Shown in pieces: positions 14,532 through 21,698 of a stretch of DNA of 22,491 nucleotides (the stretch's first letter is position 1; each line of letters starts with the position of its first letter). A program made the translations under genes and the position numbers. Source of the stretch: CAYMRL01 sp964398985 (GTDB lineage Bacteria > Deinococcota > Deinococci > Deinococcales > Trueperaceae); contig CAYNOS010000038.1 in assembly GCA_964398985.1 (NCBI GenBank), forward strand, positions 1 through 22,491. The letters are read 5' to 3'. The notes below the pieces were generated by a model. It searched no databases. It was given only the letters and a program-made list of their open reading frames with translations, and had not been told where the DNA came from.

Positions 14532-15398
14532 TCAGCGGTCGTCCAAGGTGGCGCCGAACGGGCTCACGTCCCAGGCGTCATCTCTCAGCATCGCAGCCAC
14601 CATGCGGCTGGCGGTCCGCGTCCTGGCGGTGCGCCCGAACCGCTGTCCCAGGCGCGACTCGAGCCACAGGTAGGTGCGGTGCAGGCGCTGGTACCAGCGC
14701 GGCAGGTAACGCCGGCTGATCAGGTAGCCGCCGCGCCTGCCCTCGGCCAGGAAGGCAGGATGCGCGGGTGTCGCGCTGCCGCCTAGGTGCACGACGCGGG
14801 TGGCGACGAGGCGCAGGAAGTGTCCGCGCCGGCGGAGCTTCAGGCAGAAGTCGAGGTCCTCGTTGGTGAAGCGCAGCGTGCGATCGAAGCCACCGGCCTC
14901 CTCGAAGACCGCGCGCTTGACGACCAGCAGACAGCCGGACAACCACGGCACCACGACGCCGGCCTCCGCCGGATTGGCTCGCCTGGCGCGCCAGTAGTGA
15001 AGGAGGTAGCCGGGTCCGAGGTCCTGAGGGCGCCCGCGGCGGTCGAGCGCCAGCGGCCCGACGGCGGCCGTCGCAGGGTCGCGCACCAGGGCCTTGATCA
15101 GGTCTGCGAAGGTCCGTTCTTCGACCAGCACGTCGGCGTTCATGAGGGCTAGCAGCGGTTCGGAGCCGGCCGCCGCGCCGGTGTTGACGGCGTGGGAGTA
15201 GCTGTGGTTGACGGTCGGAAGCCACCTGACGCTCGCGAACTCGCTTGCCAAGGCGCTGGCTGATGGCTCTTCCGGGGCAGTCTCCACGACGCTGACGTTC
15301 GCACCCGGCGCCGCTCGCAGGACGCGCTCCAAGCACTCCCTGAGCAGCTCGGGCGTGCGGTGATGGACGATCACAACCGCCAGCTGGTCGGACGTCAC
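14532..15398 (-). CDS. Family 2 glycosyltransferase
   Basis: A 288-aa inverting glycosyltransferase (GT-A fold) of the rhamnosyltransferase-like GT2 group, probably acting at the inner face of the membrane on an envelope polysaccharide; the sugar is not predictable. The N-terminal nucleotide-binding region is LAVVIVHHRTPELLRECLE. The metal-binding DxD equivalent is MNADV (86-90), as is common in this group. An SGCLLVVKRAVFEEAGGFD acceptor-side motif and the catalytic NEDLDFC (179-185) follow, with a late VVHLGGS. The C-terminal 80 residues are basic and may lie on the membrane. The GTG start forms a GTGA overlap with the arginase stop, so the two are probably translated together, an unusual pairing. 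No other polysaccharide genes are nearby. Confidence 0.88.
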   Translation of the reverse strand: MTSDQLAVVIVHHRTPELLRECLERVLRAAPGANVSVVETAPEEPSASALASEFASVRWLPTVNHSYSHAVNTGAAAGSEPLLALMNADVLVEERTFADLIKALVRDPATAAVGPLALDRRGRPQDLGPGYLLHYWRARRANPAEAGVVVPWLSGCLLVVKRAVFEEAGGFDRTLRFTNEDLDFCLKLRRRGHFLRLVATRVVHLGGSATPAHPAFLAEGRRGGYLISRRYLPRWYQRLHRTYLWLESRLGQRFGRTARTRTASRMVAAMLRDDAWDVSPFGATLDDR

Positions 15399-16315
15399 AG
15401 GATGGTGCGGCCGAACAGGCTGGCCGCCAGCTCGACCAGCATCGCGGCCGTGCGGTTGCCGCTGTCGAGTATCGGATTGACCTCGAGCAGGTCGACGCTG
15501 CTGACGATGCCCGAGTCGGCCAGCAGCTCCATCAGCAGGTGCGCCTCGCGGTAGTTGAGGCCGCCCCTCACCGGGGTCCCGACGCCGGGCGCGAACGCGG
15601 GATCGAGCACGTCGGCGTCGAACGAGACGTGCAGCCGGTCGCTGCGTCGCAGCTGTTCGATCGCGGCGTTGGCGACCTGGTTGATCCCGAGCCGGTCGAC
15701 TTCCTTCATGGTGTACGCCGTGATGCCGAGCTCCTTGATCAGCGCCCGCTCCGGCGGATCGACGTCGCGGAGGCCGATGTAGACGATCTCGCTGGCGTCC
15801 ATTTGGGCACCGCCTCCCCAGGCGGCCGCGAAGCGCGGATCGCCGAGGCCGAGCAGGTGAGCGACGGGCATCCCGTGGATGTTGCCGGTGACGGAGCTGG
15901 CTGGGGTGTTGATGTCGGCGTGGGCGTCGATCCATAGCACGCCGAGGCGGGCGGACGGACCGGCGGCCCGTGCGGCCGCGCGCTTGGCGGCAGCCACAGT
16001 GCCCATCGACATCGCGTGGTCGCCACCCAGTGCCACCAGCACGGCCTCGGTGGGCAGGTGCTGAACGCGGGCAAGGATGGCGGCGCAGGTGCGGGCGATC
16101 GCTTCGGCAGTGGCTTCCCAGCGTGCGGCCGCGGGCCGGTCCGTGAACGACTCCGGTATCGGCACCTCGACGTTGCCGAGATCGCTGACTTGGTGGCCAA
16201 GCTCGCTGAGGGCAGGGGCGAGGCGCGCCAGCCGCAGGGCACTGGGCCCCATGTCCACCCCGCGGCGACCGGCACCCAGGTCGATCGGCACGCCCAGGAT
16301 CCGGACGTCAGCCAT
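15395..16315 (-). CDS. rocF: Arginase
   Basis: Binuclear manganese ureohydrolase that converts L-arginine to ornithine and urea; 306 aa, normal for bacterial arginases. Metal-binding motifs are GGDH (97-100), the DAHAD stretch (130-134) and SFDADVLDP (231-239, with D233 and D235). GNIHGMP (144-150) is the arginase substrate-binding signature that separates it from agmatinase and formiminoglutamase. The N-terminal ILGVPIDLGAGRRGVDMGPSALR is also arginase-type. The ATG is six bases after TGATAGCGT, so it is probably leaderless. It begins 12 nt after zwf and overlaps the glycosyltransferase start by four bases. No ornithine aminotransferase or proline genes are adjacent, so the fate of the ornithine is not shown. 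Confidence 0.95.
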   Translation of the reverse strand: MADVRILGVPIDLGAGRRGVDMGPSALRLARLAPALSELGHQVSDLGNVEVPIPESFTDRPAAARWEATAEAIARTCAAILARVQHLPTEAVLVALGGDHAMSMGTVAAAKRAAARAAGPSARLGVLWIDAHADINTPASSVTGNIHGMPVAHLLGLGDPRFAAAWGGGAQMDASEIVYIGLRDVDPPERALIKELGITAYTMKEVDRLGINQVANAAIEQLRRSDRLHVSFDADVLDPAFAPGVGTPVRGGLNYREAHLLMELLADSGIVSSVDLLEVNPILDSGNRTAAMLVELAASLFGRTIL

Positions 16316-16321
16316 GCGCCG

Positions 16322-16330
16322 ACGCTATCA
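16322..16330 (-). promoter_or_regulatory. Extended -10 box TGATAGCGT for arginase, sharing the zwf stop codon
   Basis: It ends six bases before the arginase ATG. The TGA at its 5' end is the zwf stop codon (16328-16330), so the promoter partly lies within the upstream gene, as at folC-rimO. Confidence 0.55.
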
Positions 16331-17839
16331 CGCCGGCTGGCCGCTGCCGCTCCGCTTCTCGTCCGCCTGCTTGGCCGCCGCCTCACGCGCTACGCCGCTG
16401 GGCCGGTACCAGCTGCGGCCGCTGCGCTCCAGCAGCTCGAACGCCTCTTCAGGTCCGGCGCTGCCGGCGCGGTACGGGATCGGGGTGGGGTTCTCGCTGG
16501 CGATCCAGTCGAGCACGGGTTGCATGATCGCCCACTGCGCCTCGACCTCGTCGGCGCGCATGAACAAGGTCGCGTCACCGGCGGCCACGTCTAGCAGCAG
16601 GGTCTCGTAGGCGTCGGGGTTCGGGGCCGCGAAGCTCGCCTGGTACGAGAAGTCGAGGTCGATGCGGTCGAGTTCGAAGCCGGCGCCGGGCCGCTTGCCG
16701 TTGAAGCGCACGGTGATGCCTTCGTCAGGCACCAGGCGCAGGATCAAGCGATCCGGGTTGAGGGGCGCCTTGAGGTCGAACGGCAGGTGGGGCGGGTTGC
16801 GCAACTGCAGGACGATCTCGCTGGCCTTGGCTTCGAGGCGCTTGCCGGAGCGCAGGAAGAACGGGACACCGCTGAGCCGCCAGTTACGCACCTCGAGCAT
16901 CATCGCGGCGAAGGTGGCTTGGCGCGAGTCCGGGGCGACGCCGTCCTCGTCGCGGTAGCCCTTCACGTCCCTTGCCGCCTGGTACTGACCCAGAACGACG
17001 TCGGCGGGCCGCGGGCACCTCACCGCCCGCAGCAGCTTCACCTTCTCGTCGCGCACGTCGTCCTCGTCGAACTTGGCCGGCGGTTCCATGGCGACGAGCG
17101 CCAGCAACTGCAGCAAGTGGTTCTGGAAGACGTCCTTGAGCACCCCCGCGGACTCGTAGAAGGAGCCGCGGCCTTCGATGCCCATCGGCTCGGCCATCGT
17201 GATCTGCACGTGATCCAAGTAGCGATTGCTCCAGATGGGCTCGAACAGCGAGTTGGCGAAACGCAGCACGGCGAGGTTCTGAGCCGTCTCCTTCGCTAGG
17301 TAGTGATCGATCCTGAAGAGCTGTTGTTCCTCGAAGCTGGCCAGCAGCGCCGCGTTGAGACGGCGCGCGGACGCCAGGTCGTCGCCGAAAGGCTTCTCGA
17401 CGACCAGGCGCGAGAAGCCGTCCGCCCCCTCGGCGGCGAGCCCGGCTGCCGCCAGGCCGCTGGCGATGTCGGCGTAGGTCTCCGGCGGCGTGGCGGTGTA
17501 GAAGATGCGCCCGGCGAGCCCGAGGCCGTCCAGGTGCCCGGCGAGCGCGAGGTAGGACGCTTCGTCGTCGTAGCCGCCGCTGCAGTAGCTGGTGCGACCC
17601 GCCAACGACTGCCACGCCGACTCGTCGAAGTCCGGCACCTCGGCAGCGACGGCCGCGCCCAGCCGCGTGCGCAGCTCAGCGGTGCCGACGACCGTGCGCC
17701 CGAAGCCGACGATGCGCGTCTGCGGGTGAAGGTAGCCCTTGACATGCAGGTGGTACAGGGCCGGCAGTAGCTTGCGTGCCGAGAGGTCCCCGGTGACCCC
17801 GAAGATGGTGAAGGCGAATGGCGGTAGCTTGCCGGTCAC
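16328..17839 (-). CDS. zwf: Glucose-6-phosphate 1-dehydrogenase
   Basis: First enzyme of the oxidative pentose phosphate pathway, oxidising glucose 6-phosphate to 6-phosphogluconolactone with NADP+ and so supplying NADPH; 503 aa, typical. The dinucleotide motif GVTGDLSARK is at 14-23, the EKP loop at 148-150, and the substrate/catalytic motif RIDHYLAKE at 176-184. Family blocks such as ANSLFEPIWSNRYLDHVQI and MQPVLDWIASENPTPIPY follow. The last 25 residues are low-complexity. The GTG start has a GGGAGG about 11 nt upstream and a -10 box further out, so it is leadered. It diverges from tyrS. The usual partners (opcA, gnd, pgl) are absent; arginase follows instead. Confidence 0.97.
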   Translation of the reverse strand: MTGKLPPFAFTIFGVTGDLSARKLLPALYHLHVKGYLHPQTRIVGFGRTVVGTAELRTRLGAAVAAEVPDFDESAWQSLAGRTSYCSGGYDDEASYLALAGHLDGLGLAGRIFYTATPPETYADIASGLAAAGLAAEGADGFSRLVVEKPFGDDLASARRLNAALLASFEEQQLFRIDHYLAKETAQNLAVLRFANSLFEPIWSNRYLDHVQITMAEPMGIEGRGSFYESAGVLKDVFQNHLLQLLALVAMEPPAKFDEDDVRDEKVKLLRAVRCPRPADVVLGQYQAARDVKGYRDEDGVAPDSRQATFAAMMLEVRNWRLSGVPFFLRSGKRLEAKASEIVLQLRNPPHLPFDLKAPLNPDRLILRLVPDEGITVRFNGKRPGAGFELDRIDLDFSYQASFAAPNPDAYETLLLDVAAGDATLFMRADEVEAQWAIMQPVLDWIASENPTPIPYRAGSAGPEEAFELLERSGRSWYRPSGVAREAAAKQADEKRSGSGQPA

Positions 17840-17881
17840 GGTTGCTCGTGCCTCCCTGGACGTCAGCGGCGCCCGCCTCGG

Positions 17882-17890
17882 ATGCTAGCA
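17882..17890 (-). promoter_or_regulatory. Extended -10 box TGCTAGCAT of zwf
   Basis: It fits TGnTAnnnT and lies about 42 nt before the zwf GTG, leaving room for a leader with a GGGAGG ribosome site (17851-17856). It is only seven bases from the oppositely directed tyrS -10 box. Confidence 0.45.
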
Positions 17891-17897
17891 GGACGCG

Positions 17898-17906
17898 TGA
17901 TAGACT
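17898..17906 (+). promoter_or_regulatory. Extended -10 box TGATAGACT of tyrS
   Basis: It fits TGnTAnnnT and should start transcription near 17912-17914, giving a leader of about 40 nt. No clear -35 element is seen; the space where one would lie overlaps the zwf -10 box. Confidence 0.5.
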
Positions 17907-17915
17907 CTGCGCCGC

Positions 17916-17938
17916 CGGCGAAAGGCGGGTTTTCGCCG
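17916..17938 (+). promoter_or_regulatory. Hairpin in the tyrS leader next to the ribosome binding site
   Basis: A perfect 8-bp inverted repeat (CGGCGAAA/TTTCGCCG) with a 7-base loop. It ends where the Shine-Dalgarno stretch GAGAGAGG (17938-17945) starts; the GTG is at 17952. It could modulate ribosome loading. It has no T-box features (no specifier loop or T-box sequence) and is too short to be one. Confidence 0.5.
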
Positions 17939-17951
17939 AGAGAGGTTCTCA

Positions 17952-19160
17952 GTGTCGATCACACAGACGGTGGCGGCGCTCACCAGAGGCGTCGATCAAC
18001 TGGTGCCGGCAGACGCCTTGGCGGAGAAGCTGAGGCTTGCGGAGTCCGAAGGTCGGCAGCTGCGGGTCAAGCTCGGGGTCGATCCGTCGTCATCCGACCT
18101 GCACATCGGACACGCCGTGGTGCTGCGCAAGCTCCGGCAGTTCCAGGACCTCGGGCACAGGGTGGTGTTGATAATCGGTGACTTCACCGCGATGATCGGC
18201 GATCCCACGGGCCGCAGCAAGTCGCGACCGGTTCTCACCTTGGAGCAGACGCGCGCCAACGGTCAGACCTACGTCGAGCAGGCGACGTTGATCCTCGATC
18301 CTGACCCCGCCAAGCTGGAGCTGCGCTACAACTCCGAGTGGCTCGAGCCGCTAGGCTTCGCGGACATCATCAGGCTCGCGTCGCACTACACGGTGGCTCG
18401 CATGCTCGAACGCGACGACTTCACCAAGCGCCTGGCCGGCGGCGTGCCGATCCAGATGCACGAGCTGCTCTACCCGTTGGCTCAGGCCTACGACTCCGTC
18501 GCCATCACGGCCGACATCGAGCTCGGCGGCACCGACCAGCTGTTCAACCTGCTGGTGGGCCGCGACATCCAGCGCGCCTTCTCGCAAGAGCCGCAACTGG
18601 CTCTCACCACGCCGCTGCTGGTAGGGCTCGACGGCAGCGAGAAGATGTCGAAGTCGCTCGGCAACTACATCGGCATCAGCGAGGCGCCGGAGTCGATGTT
18701 CAAGAAGGCGATGCAGGTGCCGGATGCGGTGCTGCTCAGCTACGTCGAGCTCGCCAGCGAGCTCGAGATCGAGAGCCTCAGCCAGCTGCTGGCTGTCGAT
18801 CCGGTCGGCGCGCACCGCGTGTTCGCGCGCGAGCTGGTGAGGATCTACCACGGCGAGGGCCCGGTGGCGGCGGCCGAGAGTCGCTACGACGAGGTCGCCA
18901 AGGGGGCGGTGCCCGCCGACATCGCCTCGCTGACGGTGCCGGCCACCGAGTTCGACGGCGGCGAGATCGGGGTTCTGCGCCTCGCCACGTTCGCCGGTCT
19001 GACGGCGTCCAACGGCGAGGCCCGGCGCCTGATCGCGAACCGCGGCTTGCGGTTGGACGGCGCGGTGATCGAGGACCCGCAGCTGAAGCTGACGCTGGCG
19101 ACCGATGCCGTGCTCCAGAAGGGCAAGGACACGTTCGTGAGGTTGCGCAGAGGCGACTGA
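17952..19160 (+). CDS. tyrS: Tyrosine--tRNA ligase
   Basis: Class I aminoacyl-tRNA synthetase that charges tRNA-Tyr; 402 aa. The HIGH motif (51-54, in SSDLHIGHAVVLRK), the tyrosine-site block YPLAQAYDS (174-182), GGTDQ (192-196) and KMSKS (231-235) are intact. A C-terminal S4 RNA-binding domain covers about 338-400 (NGEARRLIANRGLRLDGAVIED). HIGH with KMSKS marks the TyrZ-like/Thermus-Deinococcus branch, not the E. coli form (HVGH, KFGKT). The GTG start has GAGAGAGG six bases upstream, preceded by a small hairpin. It is a single-gene unit diverging from zwf and converging on pfkA with 58 bases between stops. Confidence 0.97.
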   Translation: MSITQTVAALTRGVDQLVPADALAEKLRLAESEGRQLRVKLGVDPSSSDLHIGHAVVLRKLRQFQDLGHRVVLIIGDFTAMIGDPTGRSKSRPVLTLEQTRANGQTYVEQATLILDPDPAKLELRYNSEWLEPLGFADIIRLASHYTVARMLERDDFTKRLAGGVPIQMHELLYPLAQAYDSVAITADIELGGTDQLFNLLVGRDIQRAFSQEPQLALTTPLLVGLDGSEKMSKSLGNYIGISEAPESMFKKAMQVPDAVLLSYVELASELEIESLSQLLAVDPVGAHRVFARELVRIYHGEGPVAAAESRYDEVAKGAVPADIASLTVPATEFDGGEIGVLRLATFAGLTASNGEARRLIANRGLRLDGAVIEDPQLKLTLATDAVLQKGKDTFVRLRRGD

Positions 19161-19218
19161 AGACCAGGTCGGGGTCGCGTCGTCGGCGGCAGCGACGAGC
19201 AGCCCGGCGATGGCGAGT

Positions 19219-20187
19219 TCAGATGGCCAGCACCTGGGCCAGCTCCAGCAGCTCCCTGTCGATGTCCTTCTTGTGGACGTCGAGTTCCTCGAGCGGCACG
19301 AACACCGTCGACTTCCTGTCGGTGCCGATCATGCTGCCTGTCATGCCGCTGGTGAGCGCCTTGACGGCGTGGTAGCCGAGCCTGGAAGCGAGCACCCGGT
19401 CGCGGGTGCTGGGCGAGCCGCCGCGCTGGGTGTGCCCGAGTATGACCGTGCGGATCTCGTAGCCGGTCAGCTCCTTGATCGAGTGCTGCAGAGCGGTCGC
19501 TCCGCCTGGGAACGCCCCTTCGGCGACCACGATGATGCTCGAGCTCTTGCCGCGAGCCTCGGCCGCCTTGATCATGGTTGCGACCTCGTCGGCGGCCACC
19601 GGATCCTCCGGCACCAGGATCGCCTCCGCTCCGCCCGCCACACCCACGTGCAGAGCGATGTGTCCCGAGCGCCGCCCCATCACCTCGACGAGGAACAGTC
19701 GGTCGTGACTGGCCGCGGTGTCGCGCAGGCGGTCGACCGCCTCGAGGCCGATGTTGATCGCCGTGTTGAAGCCGATCGAGACGTCGGTGCCGTAGATGTC
19801 GTTGTCGATGGTGCCGGGCACGCCGACCACGGCGACGCCTTGCTCGCGGTGCAGCTTGAGGGCCCCCCGGAAGCTGCCGTCGCCGCCGATCACGATCAGG
19901 CCCTCGATGTCGTGCTCTCTGAGGGCGGCCGCGCCCTTGGCACGTCCCTCCGGGTACATGAACTCCTCGCAGCGGGCGGTCCTCAGCACGGTTCCTCCGC
20001 GCTGGATGATATTGGCCACACGGCGCGGGCCGAGCGCCTCGATGTCGCCTTCCAGCAGTCCCTGGTAGCCCCGGTAGATGCCGAAGACCTCGAGGCCGTC
20101 GTGAACCGCGGTGCGCACCACGGCCCGGATCGCGGCGTTCATGCCCGGGGCGTCGCCCCCGCTGGTGAGTACGCCGATGCGCTTCAT
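19219..20187 (-). CDS. pfkA: ATP-dependent 6-phosphofructokinase
   Basis: Phosphorylates fructose 6-phosphate to fructose 1,6-bisphosphate, the committed step of glycolysis; 322 aa, the size of the E. coli PfkA type. The N-terminal nucleotide loop is LTSGGDAPGMNAA (7-19). GGDGS at 101-105 has glycine where pyrophosphate-dependent enzymes have aspartate, so ATP is the likely donor. PGTIDND at 124-130 holds the catalytic aspartate, followed by GTDVSIGFNTA, and EVMGR at 168-172 binds the sugar phosphate. Arginines of the allosteric site cannot be assigned reliably by eye. The ATG is eight bases after TATACT, so the transcript is probably leaderless. It diverges from pntAA. Confidence 0.97.
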   Translation of the reverse strand: MKRIGVLTSGGDAPGMNAAIRAVVRTAVHDGLEVFGIYRGYQGLLEGDIEALGPRRVANIIQRGGTVLRTARCEEFMYPEGRAKGAAALREHDIEGLIVIGGDGSFRGALKLHREQGVAVVGVPGTIDNDIYGTDVSIGFNTAINIGLEAVDRLRDTAASHDRLFLVEVMGRRSGHIALHVGVAGGAEAILVPEDPVAADEVATMIKAAEARGKSSSIIVVAEGAFPGGATALQHSIKELTGYEIRTVILGHTQRGGSPSTRDRVLASRLGYHAVKALTSGMTGSMIGTDRKSTVFVPLEELDVHKKDIDRELLELAQVLAI

Positions 20188-20195
20188 CGGCGGCC

Positions 20196-20201
20196 AGTAT
20201 A
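20196..20201 (-). promoter_or_regulatory. -10 box TATACT of pfkA
   Basis: A minus-strand TATACT ends eight bases before the pfkA ATG; no Shine-Dalgarno is present. It lies in the 78-base region shared with the divergent pnt operon. A weaker candidate on the other strand, TGTAAT at 20250-20255, ends ten bases before the pntAA GTG. Confidence 0.55.
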
Positions 20202-20265
20202 TGTCGCTCCCGACAGGGCGTTTGGCCCCGGTCCAGCCGTTGCCCCATGTGTAATCATGCCCTTC

Positions 20266-21411
20266 GTGAGAATAGTTGCCTTGAAGGAGTCAGCCGACGG
20301 CGAGCTGCGCGCCGCCCTCACCCCCCAGGGCGTGAGCAAGCTCGTCAAGATGGGCGCCCAGGTGGCCGTCGAGGCCGGCATCGGGGAGGGCATCAAGGTC
20401 CCGGACGATGCCTACACGGCCGCCGGCGCCGAGACGCTGGTCGACCGTGCGCGGCTACTGGCCGAGGCCGACATGCTGTTGGGGGTTCGCCCACCGACGC
20501 CGGAGATCATCGCTCAGCTGCGCCCCGGCGCGGTGCTGGCGGCATTCCTCGATCCGTTCTTCAACCTGAGCACCGTCGAGCTGCTCAGGACAGCCGGCGT
20601 CAGCGCGCTGTGCATGGAGCTGGTCCCGCGCACCAGCTACGCCCAGAAGATGGACGCGCTCTCCTCGCAAGCGAGCCTGGCGGGCTACGCGGCCGTGATC
20701 ATCGCAGCCGAGCGTTCGGTGCAGGCCTTCCCGATGATGAGCACGCCGGCCGGAACCATCCAGCCGGCCAAGGTGTTCGTCCTCGGGGCCGGCGTCGCCG
20801 GCCTGCAGGCGATCGCCACCGCCAGGCGCCTGGGAGCGCGGGTGGAGGCCTACGACACGCGGCCCGTCGTCAAGGAACAGGTCCAATCGTTGGGAGCCCG
20901 GTTCGTCGAGATCGACGTCGGGGAGACCGGCCAGACCGCCCAGGGCTACGCGCAGGCGTTGAGCGATGAGCAACTCGAGATGCAGCGCCAGCAGATGGCC
21001 AAGGTCACGGCAAGCTCCGACGTCGTGATCACGACCGCGCAGGTGTTCGGACGTTCGGCGCCCAAGCTGTTGACCGCCGAGATGGTAGCCGGCATGAGGC
21101 CGGGCAGCGTGATCGTGGATCTGGCCGCGTCCAGCGGCGGCAACGTCAGCGGCACCGTGCCGGGGGCCGAGACGCTCACCGACAACGGTGTCCTGATCGT
21201 CGGACTGACCAACTACCCCGGTGAGGTGGCGCGCGACGCCAGCCTCATGTACTCGAACAACCTGACCTACCTCATCGAGCACATGTGGGACAAGGAGGCC
21301 AAGCGCGTCGCGTTCGACCTCGAAGACGAGACCGTGGCCGCCTGCCTGCTGACCCACGAGGGCGCGGTGCGCGACGAACGCGTTCGGAACCTGTTGGAGG
21401 GTGCTGCATGA
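20266..21411 (+). CDS. pntAA: NAD(P) transhydrogenase subunit alpha part 1 (NAD-binding, soluble)
   Basis: Cytoplasmic NAD(H)-binding domain I of proton-translocating transhydrogenase, which passes hydride between NADH and NADP+ coupled to proton re-entry; 381 aa. The N-terminus from the GTG (RIVALKES) aligns with known PntA starts. An ATG three codons upstream is possible but touches the TGTAAT candidate promoter. The Rossmann motif GAGVAGLQAIATARRLGA is at 174-191, with VEAYDTR providing the acidic NAD-selective residue at its strand end. The signature MSTPAGTIQPAKVFVLG and DLAASSGGN are also present. It lacks the membrane part, which is a separate gene, so the complex has the three-subunit arrangement (as in Rhodospirillum) not the fused E. 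coli PntA. It overlaps pntAB by ATGA. Confidence 0.96.
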   Translation: MRIVALKESADGELRAALTPQGVSKLVKMGAQVAVEAGIGEGIKVPDDAYTAAGAETLVDRARLLAEADMLLGVRPPTPEIIAQLRPGAVLAAFLDPFFNLSTVELLRTAGVSALCMELVPRTSYAQKMDALSSQASLAGYAAVIIAAERSVQAFPMMSTPAGTIQPAKVFVLGAGVAGLQAIATARRLGARVEAYDTRPVVKEQVQSLGARFVEIDVGETGQTAQGYAQALSDEQLEMQRQQMAKVTASSDVVITTAQVFGRSAPKLLTAEMVAGMRPGSVIVDLAASSGGNVSGTVPGAETLTDNGVLIVGLTNYPGEVARDASLMYSNNLTYLIEHMWDKEAKRVAFDLEDETVAACLLTHEGAVRDERVRNLLEGAA

Positions 21412-21698
21412 CCATCGTGACGATGCTCTTCGTCTTCGTGCTGGCCGCGTTCCTCGGTCGCGAGTTGATCGGCAAGGTGCCCTCGCAGTTGCACACCCCA
21501 TTGATGTCGGGTACCAACGCGATCGCCGGCGTGATCATCGTGGGGGCGATCATCATCAGCCGCGGTGAGGGCACCGCCACCATGATCCTGACGATCCTGG
21601 CGATCTCCTTTGCGATGATCAACGTCGTCGGCGGCTACCTGGTCACCGACCGCATGCTGGCGATGTTCAAGTCGGGCAGGGACGAGGGCCGCCAGTGA
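21408..21698 (+). CDS. pntAB: NAD(P) transhydrogenase subunit alpha part 2 (membrane)
   Basis: A 96-aa membrane piece of domain II, forming part of the proton channel with PntB. It has about three helices: 3-16, 35-50 and 56-80. The segment VPSQLHTPLMSGTNAIAGVIIVGA is the family signature at the first loop and second helix, and NVVGGYLVTDRMLAMF closes the domain. The ATG lies within the pntAA stop (ATGA) and its own stop overlaps the pntB GTG (GTGA), so all three subunits are translationally coupled. A longer open frame back to 21285 is only overlap with pntAA. Confidence 0.95.
   Translation: MTIVTMLFVFVLAAFLGRELIGKVPSQLHTPLMSGTNAIAGVIIVGAIIISRGEGTATMILTILAISFAMINVVGGYLVTDRMLAMFKSGRDEGRQ

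Noticed and set aside
17907..17951. T-box riboswitch ahead of tyrS
   Set aside because: The leader is about 40 nt, with no specifier loop, T-box sequence or antiterminator; a T-box needs well over 150 nt.
19161..19218. Hairpin terminator between tyrS and pfkA
   Set aside because: Only 5-bp GTCGC/GCGAC pairing with a long loop and no T-tract; indistinguishable from chance at this GC content.
19210..20265. Possible 352-residue N-terminal extension of pntAA
   Set aside because: It lies antisense to pfkA and reads as low-complexity sequence; the conserved PntA N-terminus begins at the GTG at 20266.
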